Assembly (NCBI RefSeq): GCF_009765995.1
Contig: NZ_LMUI01000048.1
Location: 124,001-188,000, forward strand
Length of the DNA: 64,000 nucleotides
Source of the DNA: Methylocapsa sp. S129
GTDB lineage: Bacteria > Pseudomonadota > Alphaproteobacteria > Rhizobiales > Beijerinckiaceae
Reading direction: 5' to 3'
The stretch's first letter is position 1. Every line of letters starts with the position of its first letter. A model generated the notes under the pieces. The model was not told the DNA's origin and made no database searches. It worked only from the letters and a program-made list of their open reading frames with translations. A program made the position numbers and the translations under genes. Of the stretch, positions 27,740 to 36,859 are shown piece after piece.

Positions 27740-28807
27740 TCAAAGTCTGACGCCTGTCGCAGCGTCGAACACATGGACATGGGTGGGATCGACAGTCAGC
27801 CGCAGCACGCTGCCGGGCGAGGCGTCAATGCGTTCCCGGAAGACGCAGCGCACCTCTGTGCCCGCGATGGCGCCGAAGATTTGGGTTTCCGCGCCCGTCG
27901 GTTCGACGACCGCAACCTGGAAGGGGAAGCCCGCGTCCTCGCCGCACAGGCGATAATGTTCGGGCCGGATGCCGATCTCCACCGCCTGGCCCGAGGCCGC
28001 GGCCGTCTCACCCACTGGCAGAACGGCGCCGGCCTGCGTGCGCAGCCGGGCTGGCCCATCGCCGCGCTCCAGAATGCCCGGGATGAAGCTCATGGCGGGC
28101 GAGCCGAGAAAGCCGGCGACGAAGCGATTGACGGGACGGTCGTAGAGCGCCAGCGGCGCGCCGATCTGCTCTACCCGCCCAGCGTTCATCACGACGATGC
28201 GGTCGGCCATGGTCATGGCTTCGATCTGGTCGTGAGTGACGTAGACGACGGTGGTCTTGAGCGCCAAGTGCAGCGCCTTGATCTCGGTGCGCATCTGCAC
28301 GCGCAATTGGGCGTCGAGGTTGGAGAGCGGCTCGTCGAACAGGAAGAGGTCCGGTTCACGCACGATGGTGCGCCCCATGGCGACGCGCTGGCGCTGGCCG
28401 CCCGAAAGCTGGCGCGGAAAGCGATCGAGATAAGCGGCGAGGCTCAGCGTGCCGGCGGCTTTCGCCACCTTGGCCACGATGGCGTCCTTCGCCTCGCGCC
28501 GGATGCGCGGGCCGAAGCCGACATTGTCGCGCACGCTCATATGCGGGAAGAGCGCGTAGCTCTGGAACACCATCGAGATGTTGCGTCCTTGCGGCGGCAG
28601 CGCGTTGGCGAGCTGGTCGCCGATCCACATCTCGCCCGACGAAATGTCGTCGAGGCCGGCGATCATGCGCAGCAAGGTGGACTTGCCGCAGCCCGAGGGG
28701 CCGACCAGCACCACGAATTCGCCATCCGCGACATCGAGATCGACGCCGTGCAGCACCTGGGCGGCGCCATAGGCCTTCACCAGCTCCTTGATGCGCAGCG
28801 AAGCCAT
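27740..28807 (-). CDS. ABC importer ATPase, MalK/UgpC type
   Basis: A 355-residue ATPase with Walker A GPSGCGKST, Q-loop MVFQSYALFPHMSV, signature LSGGQRQR, Walker B FLFDEPLSNLDAQLR and switch His in VTHDQIEAMT, then a TOBE/OB C-terminal domain (about 240-355) with GIRPEHYRL. This is the CUT1 sugar-importer type. The binding protein and the two permeases it serves are encoded divergently from 29835, so the importer is split over two transcripts. A GGGAG ribosome site lies just before the ATG. Confidence 0.9.
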   Translation of the reverse strand: MASLRIKELVKAYGAAQVLHGVDLDVADGEFVVLVGPSGCGKSTLLRMIAGLDDISSGEMWIGDQLANALPPQGRNISMVFQSYALFPHMSVRDNVGFGPRIRREAKDAIVAKVAKAAGTLSLAAYLDRFPRQLSGGQRQRVAMGRTIVREPDLFLFDEPLSNLDAQLRVQMRTEIKALHLALKTTVVYVTHDQIEAMTMADRIVVMNAGRVEQIGAPLALYDRPVNRFVAGFLGSPAMSFIPGILERGDGPARLRTQAGAVLPVGETAAASGQAVEIGIRPEHYRLCGEDAGFPFQVAVVEPTGAETQIFGAIAGTEVRCVFRERIDASPGSVLRLTVDPTHVHVFDAATGVRL

Positions 28808-28808
28808 G

Positions 28809-29639
28809 TCACTCCCTCTCGATCACGTCCTTGACGAAGCGCAAATTGCCGGCCGTCAGCCCGGCGTCGACGGGCAGCACGGCGCCGGTGACGCCCGAGG
28901 CGGCGTCCGAGGCAAGAAACAGCGCGACGCGCGCAACCTCTTCCGGCGTCACCAGGCGGCCGAGCGGATAGTGCGGCAACACATGGCTCAAGAGGTCGGG
29001 CGCTTCCTTCAGACGGTGATCCCAGGCCCGGGTGCGCACCGAGCCGGGGCACACCACGTTGGCGCGCACGCCCTGCGCGCCGCGCTCGACCGCGATCGCC
29101 TTGGCATAGGCGATCAGGCCGGCCTTGGCCGCCGAATAGGCCGGATTGCCGTAGTGAGCGAGGGCGTTGACTGAAGCGATGAAGACGACCGAGCCGCCGC
29201 CGCGCCTCGCCATGCCTTCGACGACGGGCGCTGCGACGTTAAAGGCGCCGGTGAGATTGATCGCGAGTTCCTTATCCCACACCGCGCGGTTGACCGCGCC
29301 CAGCGTCTCGCCGCGCGTGAAGCCGGCGTTGCTGACCAGCACATCCGGCGCGGCTCCGGCGGCTTCAAGCTCGGCAAACGCCGCATCGACTGCAGCGCCA
29401 TCCGCCAGATCGAAGGCCAGGCGATGGGCGAGATCGAGACCATCCATGAGGCTCGCTTCGCGATCCGCGCCCGAGACCTCGGCGCCCGCGGCGGCGAACA
29501 GCGCGACGAGCGCGCGGCCGATGCCGCCGCCAGCGCCCGTGATCAGCGCGCGCTTCCCGTCGAGACGGAAGGGAAGGAATAGGTCGCCTGTCGCCATCGT
29601 TCGCCCATATGCGTCGCGCGGAGGAATCTCCGCGGACAT
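28809..29639 (-). CDS. short-chain dehydrogenase/reductase
   Basis: A 276-residue SDR. The NAD(P)-binding motif is TGAGGGIGRAL near residue 34, NAG appears in SNAGFTRGE, and the catalytic Ser and YxxxK are in IASVNALAHYGNPAYSAAK. It would oxidise an alcohol or reduce a ketone, most likely a polyol or sugar-derived compound imported by the adjacent ABC system. The ATG at 29639 opens the longest frame; ATG at 29597 is an alternative that leaves the fold intact. Its stop is one base from the ATPase start. Confidence 0.86.
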   Translation of the reverse strand: MSAEIPPRDAYGRTMATGDLFLPFRLDGKRALITGAGGGIGRALVALFAAAGAEVSGADREASLMDGLDLAHRLAFDLADGAAVDAAFAELEAAGAAPDVLVSNAGFTRGETLGAVNRAVWDKELAINLTGAFNVAAPVVEGMARRGGGSVVFIASVNALAHYGNPAYSAAKAGLIAYAKAIAVERGAQGVRANVVCPGSVRTRAWDHRLKEAPDLLSHVLPHYPLGRLVTPEEVARVALFLASDAASGVTGAVLPVDAGLTAGNLRFVKDVIERE

Positions 29640-29834
29640 GCGCCAGAAAAATTCAGTCTGTGAAATAAAGCAACATAAAAATACAAATAGAAAGCCAAAA
29701 AACGTCCTTGCAAGAAATTAAATTACATAAGAGAGTGTCTTCGGCATCGCGTCCGATCGAGCGGCGGGGCGCCTTTGCAAGGGACGCGGGAGACATTCGG
29801 CTGCGCCGAGACATTCAAAAGGGGAGACGACCAG
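29640..29834. promoter_or_regulatory. AT-rich divergent control region with a candidate RpiR site
   Basis: This 195-bp gap separates the leftward SDR operon from the rightward importer operon. Bases 29648-29728 are unusually AT-rich. Bases 29713-29727 (AGAAATTAAATTACA) form an imperfect palindrome with 5 of 7 matching positions per arm, similar in style to RpiR/HexR-type sites (TGTARTT arms). The RpiR gene of the cluster is the obvious candidate ligand. Assignment rests on position and weak symmetry only. Confidence 0.4.
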
Positions 29835-31067
29835 ATGACAAAGTTCAACAAGGCCTTTCTTTTCGCAGGCGCAAGCCTGTTGGCGCTGGCCGGCGCGGCC
29901 GAAGCCGGCACCGTGCGCGTCACCATCGCCGAATATTCCAAGGGCACCGGCCCCTATTTCGATGAAGCCGCCAAGGCGTTCGAGGCCGCCAATCCGGGCA
30001 CCAAGATTCAGATCGAAGTGGTGCCGTGGGATAATTTGCAGCAGAAGCTGACGACCGACATCTCGGCCGGCGCCAACGCCGACCTCTCCATCATCGGCAC
30101 GCGCTGGCTGCTCGACTATGTCAAGCAGGGCGTCGTCACGCCGCTCGACAGCCACATCACGCCGCCATTCAAGGCGCGCTTCATCGATACGTTCCTGTCG
30201 CCCTCGGTCATGGACGGCAAGGTCTACGGGCTGCCGATCGCCGCTTCGGCTCGCGCGATGTATTACAACAAGGACGTCTTCAAGAAGGCCGGTTACGACG
30301 CCCCGCCCGCTACCTGGGCGGACTTCAAAACTGCGGCCGAAAAGATCAAGGCGACGGGCGGCGGCGTCTTTCCCTTCGGCATGCAGGGCAAGGAGATCGA
30401 GACCGACGTCTATTATTATTACGCCTTGTGGTCCTATGGCGGCGAGATCGTCAAAAACGGCAAATCGGGTTTGGGCAGCCAGGCGGCGATCGACGCGGCT
30501 AAGCTCTACAAGGGCTTCATCGATGGCGGCCTGACCGAGCCGGGCGTCACCTCCTACAACCGCGAAGATGTGCAGAACCTGTTCAAACAGGGCAAGGTCG
30601 CCACCGTCATCACCGCGCCTTTCCTTTCCGGTCAGATCAAGAAGGAGGCGCCCAATCTCAACTATGGCGTGGCGCCGATTCCCGCCGGGCCGACCGGCGA
30701 TCAGGGCACCTATGGCGTGACCGATTCGATCGTCATGTTCGAAAACTCCAAGGTGAAGGACGAAGCGTGGAAATTCCTCGACTTCATCTTCACCACGGAA
30801 CAGCGCGTCAAGTTCGACAAGATCGAAGGTTTCCTGCCGGTCAATGCTGAAGAGGCCAAGAATCCGCTGTTCGCCGACGACCCGGATCTGAAAGTGTTCG
30901 CCTCGGTGCTGCCCAAGGCGCGCTTCGCTCCGGTGATCCCCGGCTGGGAGGACATTGCGCAGACCTCGTCGAACGCCATCCAGAAGATCTATCTCGGTCA
31001 GGGCGAGATCGAGCCGCTTCTGAAGGATGCGGCGGCCAAGATCAACGAGACCCTCAGCAAGAACTGA
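29835..31067 (+). CDS. ABC importer solute-binding protein, family 1 (CUT1 type)
   Basis: A 410-residue periplasmic protein. The signal peptide covers about residues 1-24 ([20 protein letters not shown], then AAEA). The mature part starts [20 protein letters not shown] and has the family features [31 protein letters not shown] and [15 protein letters not shown]. It is the ligand-binding subunit for the ABC genes around it. The start at 29835 follows GGGGAGA. The rest of the importer lies downstream (permeases) and across the divergent promoter (ATPase). Confidence 0.9.
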   Translation: MTKFNKAFLFAGASLLALAGAAEAGTVRVTIAEYSKGTGPYFDEAAKAFEAANPGTKIQIEVVPWDNLQQKLTTDISAGANADLSIIGTRWLLDYVKQGVVTPLDSHITPPFKARFIDTFLSPSVMDGKVYGLPIAASARAMYYNKDVFKKAGYDAPPATWADFKTAAEKIKATGGGVFPFGMQGKEIETDVYYYYALWSYGGEIVKNGKSGLGSQAAIDAAKLYKGFIDGGLTEPGVTSYNREDVQNLFKQGKVATVITAPFLSGQIKKEAPNLNYGVAPIPAGPTGDQGTYGVTDSIVMFENSKVKDEAWKFLDFIFTTEQRVKFDKIEGFLPVNAEEAKNPLFADDPDLKVFASVLPKARFAPVIPGWEDIAQTSSNAIQKIYLGQGEIEPLLKDAAAKINETLSKN

Positions 31068-31156
31068 ACGACATTGAATCGACGCCGCGCCGTCTCCCGC
31101 CGCGCTCCGGGCGGAAGGTGGCGCGGTCGCTCCTCCCGCCGTCTGGCGCGCGCCGC

Positions 31157-32026
31157 ATGAACCGCAGCTTCACCCCCTACATCCTGATCCTGCCGAGCTT
31201 CCTGCTCGCGGCGGCGATCATCTTATGGCCGGTCGGGGAGATCGTGTCGCTGGCGCTGCACGACGTCAACCGCTTTGGCGTGTTGAGGGCGTTTAACGGC
31301 TTCGACAATTTCCGTGAACTTTTCGCCGATCCTGATTTTTACGCCGCGCTGTGGCGTACGTTGGAATGGACGGTCGCCGTGGTGCTTGGCACGCTGGTCG
31401 TGTCGGCGCCAATCGCGCTCATCCTCAATGAGGATTTTTACGGGCGCGGCCTTGCCCGCATCCTGATCATGCTGCCCTGGGCGATCTCGCTGACCATGAC
31501 CGCCGTCATCTGGCGCTGGGCGCTGAACGGGGAAAGCGGCATGCTCAATTCCGGCCTGCGCGATCTCGGCCTGATGGACCAGAACATTCAATGGCTGGCG
31601 CAGGCCTCCACCGCTTTTCCGATGCAGATTCTGATCGGCGTCCTCGTGTCGATCCCCTTCACCGTCACGATCTTCCTTGGCGGCCTCTCCTCCGTGCCGG
31701 TGGATCTCTACGACGCCGCCGCCATCGAAGGCGCCGGACGCTGGGGCCAATTCCGCCTCATCACGCTGCCGCTGCTGCGCCCCTTCATCAACATCGCTTT
31801 CGTGCTGAACACGATCTACGTGTTCAACTCCTTCCCGATCATCTGGGCGACGACGCAGGGCGGGCCGGCCAATTCCACCGACATTCTCGTCACTTATCTC
31901 TACAAGCTCGGCTTCAGGCTCGGAAAGTTGGGTGAAGCGTCGGCGGTGTCGCTGATCATGTTCGCGATCCTGCTCGTCTTCACGATCATCTATGTTCGGC
32001 TGGCGATGCGCGAGGAGGCGGCATGA
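31157..32026 (+). CDS. ABC sugar-type importer permease (first)
   Basis: A 289-residue, six-helix permease of the MalF/UgpA type. The EAA loop appears as [20 protein letters not shown] about 85 residues from the C-terminus. ATG 31157 gives an N-terminus directly before the first helix ([17 protein letters not shown]); GTG 31118 would add 13 residues. Neither has a strong ribosome site. Its stop overlaps the start of the second permease gene (ATGA). Confidence 0.85.
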   Translation: MNRSFTPYILILPSFLLAAAIILWPVGEIVSLALHDVNRFGVLRAFNGFDNFRELFADPDFYAALWRTLEWTVAVVLGTLVVSAPIALILNEDFYGRGLARILIMLPWAISLTMTAVIWRWALNGESGMLNSGLRDLGLMDQNIQWLAQASTAFPMQILIGVLVSIPFTVTIFLGGLSSVPVDLYDAAAIEGAGRWGQFRLITLPLLRPFINIAFVLNTIYVFNSFPIIWATTQGGPANSTDILVTYLYKLGFRLGKLGEASAVSLIMFAILLVFTIIYVRLAMREEAA

Positions 32027-32853
32027 CGACCCGCAAAAAGATCCTGCGCTCGCTGCTGTTCTGGGCGCTCCTGGCGCCCGTTGTCGTGGCCATCCTGTTC
32101 CCCTTCGCAGTGATGACCATCACCGCGCTGAAGTCGGCGACCGAGGTGCATGATCCGACCTGGTGGCCGAGCGAGTGGCGTTGGCGGAATTTCGTGGAGA
32201 TGTGGGAGACGTCGGGCTTCGCGCCGGCGCTGGTCAACTCGCTTTACGTGTCGGCTCTGACCACCGCGCTCACCATCGCCGTGTCGATCCCGGCGGCCTA
32301 TGCGCTCAGCCGCTTCCGTTTCGCCGGGCAGGGCGCGTTCCGCCAGTTCCTGCTCGTCTCGCAGATGCTGTCACCCATCGTGCTGGTCATCGGCCTTTTT
32401 CGACTGGTTGTCGGCGTCGGGCTCATCGACAACCTCAACATGCTGACGCTGGTCTATGTCGGCTTCAACATCGCCTTTTGCGTATGGATGCTGCAAAGCT
32501 ATTTCTCGACGATTCCGCGCGACCTCGAAGAGGCCGCCTGGATGGAGGGCGCGGGGCGCGGACGCACGCTCGTCGCCGTGTTCCTGCCGCTGGCCGTGCC
32601 GGCGATGGTGGTGACCGCGATCTTCACCTTCATCAACGCCTGGAACGAATTCATCATCGCGCTCACCATGCTGCGGCGCGAGGAGACCTACACGCTGCCG
32701 ATCCGCGTGTTCTCGCTGGTAGCGGGGCGTTATTCCGTGGACTGGCATTATGTGATGGCGGCCGCGTTCGTCGCCTCCGTGCCTGTCGCGATCATCTTCG
32801 CCTGGCTGCAACGCTATCTCGTGCGCGGGCTGGCGCTGGGCGCCGTCAAGTAA
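32023..32853 (+). CDS. ABC sugar-type importer permease (second)
   Basis: A 276-residue MalG/UgpE-type permease with six helices and EAA loop [20 protein letters not shown] near residue 170. It starts at an ATG that overlaps the upstream stop. Together with the previous gene it makes the transmembrane channel. It is followed after 15 bases by the RidA gene, placing enzymes for the imported compound on the same transcript. Confidence 0.88.
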   Translation: MTTRKKILRSLLFWALLAPVVVAILFPFAVMTITALKSATEVHDPTWWPSEWRWRNFVEMWETSGFAPALVNSLYVSALTTALTIAVSIPAAYALSRFRFAGQGAFRQFLLVSQMLSPIVLVIGLFRLVVGVGLIDNLNMLTLVYVGFNIAFCVWMLQSYFSTIPRDLEEAAWMEGAGRGRTLVAVFLPLAVPAMVVTAIFTFINAWNEFIIALTMLRREETYTLPIRVFSLVAGRYSVDWHYVMAAAFVASVPVAIIFAWLQRYLVRGLALGAVK

Positions 32854-32868
32854 CTTTGGGATCAAGCG

Positions 32869-33234
32869 ATGAACAGACAGCATTTTGGCGCCTCGCATGT
32901 GCCGCTTTCTCCAGCCGTGCGAGCCGGAGATTTCATCTACGTGTCCGGTCAGGTTCCCGTCGGCAGCAATGGCGCCGTGGTCTCCGGCGGCATTGCGGCG
33001 CAGACGCGCAAGACGATGGAGAATATCGAAGCCGCGCTCAAGCTCGCCGGCGGCGAGCTTGCCGATGTGATCAAGACCTTTGTGATCTTGGCGGACGCAC
33101 GCGATTTCGACGCCTTCAATGAAGTCTATGCGACTTATTTCGCCAGGAATCCGCCGGCCCGGACGACGATCGAAGCGCGGCTGATGATCGAGATCAAGAT
33201 CGAGGTCGAGGCGGTGGCCTATAAGCCGCTGTGA
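32869..33234 (+). CDS. RidA/YjgF-family enamine/imine deaminase
   Basis: A 121-residue RidA protein. The key arginine is in NPPARTTIEARL, and the family patterns AGDFIYVSGQVPVG and AALKLAGGELADVIKT are present. RidA proteins hydrolyse reactive 2-aminoacrylate and other enamines or imines formed by amino-acid-degrading enzymes. Its place between the importer and an M81 peptidase suggests that the imported compound contains an amine or amide that passes through an imine. The protein has no export signal. Confidence 0.88.
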   Translation: MNRQHFGASHVPLSPAVRAGDFIYVSGQVPVGSNGAVVSGGIAAQTRKTMENIEAALKLAGGELADVIKTFVILADARDFDAFNEVYATYFARNPPARTTIEARLMIEIKIEVEAVAYKPL

Positions 33235-33274
33235 CGCCGCGACATTTCCAATTCATAATCCAGCAAGAGCCGAC

Positions 33275-34750
33275 ATGCGCATTTTCACTGCTTCTCTCGC
33301 CACCGAAACCAACACGTTCTCGCCGGTGCCGACCGACAGAGCGAGTTTCGAAATGGCGTTCTACGCCGGCCCCGGCCAGCATCCCGACACGCCGACGCTA
33401 TGTTCGGCGCCGATCGTGGTGCTGCGCCGCCGTGCGCGGGAAGAGGGGTTCACTTTAATTGAAGGCACGGCCGCCTGGGCGGAGCCGGGCGGGCTACTGC
33501 AGCGCAAGGCCTATGAGGAATTGCGCGACGAGATTCTTGGCCAATTGCGCGCCGCTCTCCCGGTCGACGGCGTCGTGCTCGGCTTGCACGGCGCGATGGT
33601 GGCGCAGGGCTATGACGATTGCGAGGGCGACCTGCTCGCGTGCGTGCGCGACATCGTCGGCCCGGGCGTTCTGATCGCCGCGGAATTGGATCCGCACAGT
33701 CATCTGACTAGGAAGCGCGTCGCGAACGCCGACATCCTCGCCGCTTTCCTCGAATTTCCGCACACGGACTTCGTCGATCGCGCCGAGCATGTGGTCGACC
33801 TCGCTCTGCGCGCGTTGCGCGGCGAAATCCGGCCCGTCATCTCTATGTTCGATTGCCGCATGATCGACGTTTTCCCCACGAGCCGCGAGCCGATGCGCGG
33901 CTTCGTCGACCGCATTCGCGCGCTGCAGGGACAGGACGGAATCCTTTCCATCTCGCTCATTCACGGCTTTATGGCCGCCGATGTGCCCGAACTCGGCACG
34001 CAGATGCTGGTCGTGACGGACGGCGATGCCGCGAAGGGCGCGGCCCTGGCCAGGCGCCTGGGGTTGGAGGTCTTCGCGATGCGCGGGCGCACGGCCATGC
34101 CGATGCTCGGCATTGACGCGGGACTCGACAGCGCGCTGGCGCTCGCCGCGAGGAAGACGGGCAGACCGGTTGTGATGGCCGACGTCTGGGACAACCCCGG
34201 CGGCGGCGTGGCGGGCGACGGCACGCTCATCTTGCACCGCATTCTCGCGCGCAAGATCGGCAATGTCGCGGTGGCGACGATCTGGGACCCCATCGCCGTC
34301 GTCTTCTGCCTGGCGGCCGGCGAGAGCGCGAAGCTGGCTCTGCGTTTTGGCGGCAAGGCGGGGCCCAACGGCGGCGCGCCGATCGACGCCGTCGTGGAGG
34401 TGATACGGGCCGTGCCGGAATCCTGGCAGAGTTTTGGCGCCAGCCGCGTGACGCTCGGTCCAGCGGCGCTGGTGCGGCTGGAGGGCTCCGACATCGAAGT
34501 GATCCTCAACACCAATCGCACGCAGACTTTCGAGCCCGACGTATTCTCCAATCTCGGCGTCGATCCCATGCAAAAGGCGATCTTGCTGATCAAGTCGACC
34601 AACCATTTTTACGCCGGCTTCGCGCCGATCGCGCAAGAGATCATCTATATCGACGCTGGCGCGCCCTATCCCTCGCATCCGCGCGAGACGCAATACAGGA
34701 AACTCTCGCGCGAGATTTGGCCGCGCGTCGAAAACCCGCATGATTTGTGA
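33275..34750 (+). CDS. M81-family metallopeptidase (MlrC / microcystinase C-like)
   Basis: A 491-residue protein with the two domains of the MlrC family: an N-terminal DUF1485 domain (MRIFTASLATETNTFSPVPT onward, to about 300) and the C-terminal MlrC domain (about 305-485, with ADVWDNPGGGVAGDGT and STNHFYAGF). The ELDPHSH and EFPHTD segments supply Asp and His residues matching the metal site I recall for MlrC. MlrC itself cleaves linearised microcystin, but most family members in soil bacteria have no known substrate. As the last gene of the importer operon, it probably hydrolyses the imported compound or a product of it. Confidence 0.83.
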   Translation: MRIFTASLATETNTFSPVPTDRASFEMAFYAGPGQHPDTPTLCSAPIVVLRRRAREEGFTLIEGTAAWAEPGGLLQRKAYEELRDEILGQLRAALPVDGVVLGLHGAMVAQGYDDCEGDLLACVRDIVGPGVLIAAELDPHSHLTRKRVANADILAAFLEFPHTDFVDRAEHVVDLALRALRGEIRPVISMFDCRMIDVFPTSREPMRGFVDRIRALQGQDGILSISLIHGFMAADVPELGTQMLVVTDGDAAKGAALARRLGLEVFAMRGRTAMPMLGIDAGLDSALALAARKTGRPVVMADVWDNPGGGVAGDGTLILHRILARKIGNVAVATIWDPIAVVFCLAAGESAKLALRFGGKAGPNGGAPIDAVVEVIRAVPESWQSFGASRVTLGPAALVRLEGSDIEVILNTNRTQTFEPDVFSNLGVDPMQKAILLIKSTNHFYAGFAPIAQEIIYIDAGAPYPSHPRETQYRKLSREIWPRVENPHDL

Positions 34751-34832
34751 GCGCGCGCCATTCTGTTGAGAGCCTTTGATCCGCGCCTTATGATTTCCGG
34801 CAGACGGCCTGACGCCTGACTGGCATGGCGGC

Positions 34833-35510
34833 TCACACGGCGGCGGGGATCGTCCGGGCGCGGTCTTTCAGGCACCCCTTCAAAAACAGGCGGGCGCAAA
34901 TCCGGGCTCTTTGCGCGATCTCGGCGATGGTGGGGACGGCGGCTTTTCCCAATATCACCGCGCGCTGCGGCTCCATCACCATCATGCCTCTCAGCATGCC
35001 TGCCGCGATATGCGGGTCGTCAAGCTCCAGCGCGCCCAGCGCGCATTGCCTTGCAAGAAAGGCCTCCATCGCCGCATAGGTCGTCAGGATCGCGTCGGCG
35101 TAGAAACTCGCCGCCAGTTCCGGGAACCGGTCGCTTTCCGCGGCGACGAGCTTCTGGATTGCTATCGTCTCCGCCGAGAGCGTCAGATTGCCGAATTCGA
35201 TCAACAGCCGCTCGAGGGCGGTGGCGACGTCGTGCGAGCCCGTTGTCTCCTCGTCGACGGCCAGCATGAAGCGGGCGATCCGATCCGTCACGGATATTTT
35301 GAACAGCTCCGCCTTGGCGGGGATCAGCCGATAGAGCGTCTTTTTCGACACGCCGGCGCCTTTGGCGACGTCGTCCATGCAGGCGCCGGCATAGCCATGC
35401 GCCATGAATTCGCGTTGCGCCGCCTCGGCGATGAGGTGGCGCGTTTCGTCGTCCGATCTGGTGGGCGGGCGCCCACGCGGGCGTTTACCGGTGGCCTCGA
35501 TGTCGCTCAT
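34833..35510 (-). CDS. TetR-family repressor of the adjacent efflux pump
   Basis: A 225-residue regulator. Residues about 20-70 form the TetR helix-turn-helix (AAQREFMAHGYAGACMDDVA, GAGVSKKTLYRL); the rest is the helical ligand-binding and dimer domain. ATG 35510 has a GAGG site ten bases upstream; the frame stays open 12 codons further into the promoter. It is divergent from the HlyD/EmrA and EmrB-type genes, and a 22-bp palindrome over their promoter (35559-35580) is the probable operator. The gene order is typical of inducible drug efflux systems. Confidence 0.87.
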   Translation of the reverse strand: MSDIEATGKRPRGRPPTRSDDETRHLIAEAAQREFMAHGYAGACMDDVAKGAGVSKKTLYRLIPAKAELFKISVTDRIARFMLAVDEETTGSHDVATALERLLIEFGNLTLSAETIAIQKLVAAESDRFPELAASFYADAILTTYAAMEAFLARQCALGALELDDPHIAAGMLRGMMVMEPQRAVILGKAAVPTIAEIAQRARICARLFLKGCLKDRARTIPAAV

Positions 35511-35532
35511 GCGAATTTTACCTCGGGCGCTC

Positions 35533-35580
35533 TTGACAGAACCCATGTAGACGTTATTTTGGAGAATATCAAGTTTCCAA
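35533..35580 (+). promoter_or_regulatory. efflux operon promoter with overlapping TetR operator
   Basis: A perfect -35 box TTGACA lies at 35533-35538, and a -10-like TATTTT at 35555-35560 with 16-bp spacing. Bases 35559-35580 form the palindrome TTGGARA-N8-TYTCCAA, with one mismatch between arms. The palindrome starts at the -10 box and runs to the expected start site, so a bound repressor would block RNA polymerase. The first efflux gene starts at 35636. Confidence 0.65.
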
Positions 35581-35635
35581 ATTGTTGGGCGGCGGCTTTA
35601 AGCGGTTCGGCTCAATCTGAAGAAAGGGTGCAGTC

Positions 35636-36832
35636 ATGGCGCGTCATCCCGGTTCGGTGGAGATCGATCGTGCGATTTCGGAGAAGGAAGCGAGGGAAAT
35701 GCTGCAGATGGGCGCCGGCCGCCTCGCGGCCGAGGCGGCGCCCGTCGAGGCCCCCGCTCCCTCGGTCGCGCCGGCGAAAAATCGTCTTCGCGGGCTCCTG
35801 ATGGCCAGCGCCGGCGTCGCGGTTCTCGCCGCGGGCGCCTATTTCGCTTGGGATTACTGGACGGTCGGGCGCTTCCAGGTCTCGACGGATGACGCTTATG
35901 TCCAAGCCGACAATACGACGATCGCCCCCAAAGTGTCGGGCTATCTCAGCGAGGTGCTGGTCGGCGACAATGAGCCCGTCAAGGCTGGCCAGATTCTCGC
36001 CCGGATCGACGATCGCGACTATCAGGTTGCGCTCGATCAGGCCAAAGCCGATGTCGCGGCGGCTGAGGCCGCGATCGCCAGCAAGCTCGCGGCGATCGAT
36101 GCGCAGCAATCGGTCATCGATTCCGCCAAAGCGACGATCGTCGTCGATCAGGCCAGCGAAACCTTCGCTGAGCAGGAAAACAAGCGCTATACCGATTTGG
36201 CCGCGACGGGCTACGGCTCCGTCCAGAACGCGCAGCAGGCGACCTCGCGCATAGCGGCGGCTCACGCCAGCATTCAGCGCGACAACGCGGCGCTCGCCTC
36301 GGCGGTCAAGCAGGTCGCCTTGCAAAAGGCCGAACTGGCCCAGGCACAAGCCGTGCTGGCCCATGACGAGGCTCTTCGTCGCCAGGCGGAGCTCAACCTC
36401 AGCTATGCCGCGATCGCGTCGCCGGCGGATGGAATTGTCGGCAACCGCACGCTGCGCGTCGGTCAATACGTTCAGGCGGGAACGCAATTGATGTCGGTCG
36501 TGCCGAGCGCCGAGGCGTATGTCGTGGCCAATTTCAAGGAAACCCAGTTGACCGACGTCCATCGTGGCCAGCCGGTCGATATCGCCGTCGATATGTTCCC
36601 GGGCCGCGTCTATCACGGCCATGTCGACAGCCTCGCGCCCGCCAGCGGTCAGACATTCGCGCTGCTGCCGCCCGACAACGCCACCGGCAATTTCACCAAG
36701 GTCGTCCAGCGCATTCCAGTCAAGGTCGTGCTCGACCGCAATAGCGCCAATTCGGGAGACCTGCGCCCGGGCATGTCGGTCACGCCGACCATCGACGTCA
36801 AAACGTCGGCTGAAAGCGCCCCCAAGGGTTGA
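35636..36832 (+). CDS. HlyD/EmrA-family periplasmic adaptor
   Basis: A 398-residue membrane-fusion protein with one N-terminal helix (about 53-75, LLMASAGVAVLAAGAYFAW). The split biotinyl-lipoyl-like domain has STDDAYVQADNTTIAPKVSG, then a long coiled-coil hairpin rich in Ala and Gln (about 125-260) and beta-barrel domains (YVVANFKETQL, GQPVDIAVDMFPG). This is the EmrA class, linking an inner-membrane MFS pump to an outer-membrane channel. The MFS partner follows after 27 bases; no TolC-like gene is nearby. Confidence 0.9.
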   Translation: MARHPGSVEIDRAISEKEAREMLQMGAGRLAAEAAPVEAPAPSVAPAKNRLRGLLMASAGVAVLAAGAYFAWDYWTVGRFQVSTDDAYVQADNTTIAPKVSGYLSEVLVGDNEPVKAGQILARIDDRDYQVALDQAKADVAAAEAAIASKLAAIDAQQSVIDSAKATIVVDQASETFAEQENKRYTDLAATGYGSVQNAQQATSRIAAAHASIQRDNAALASAVKQVALQKAELAQAQAVLAHDEALRRQAELNLSYAAIASPADGIVGNRTLRVGQYVQAGTQLMSVVPSAEAYVVANFKETQLTDVHRGQPVDIAVDMFPGRVYHGHVDSLAPASGQTFALLPPDNATGNFTKVVQRIPVKVVLDRNSANSGDLRPGMSVTPTIDVKTSAESAPKG

Positions 36833-36859
36833 TGGAAAAAGCCCTGGAGGGCTCAAGCG

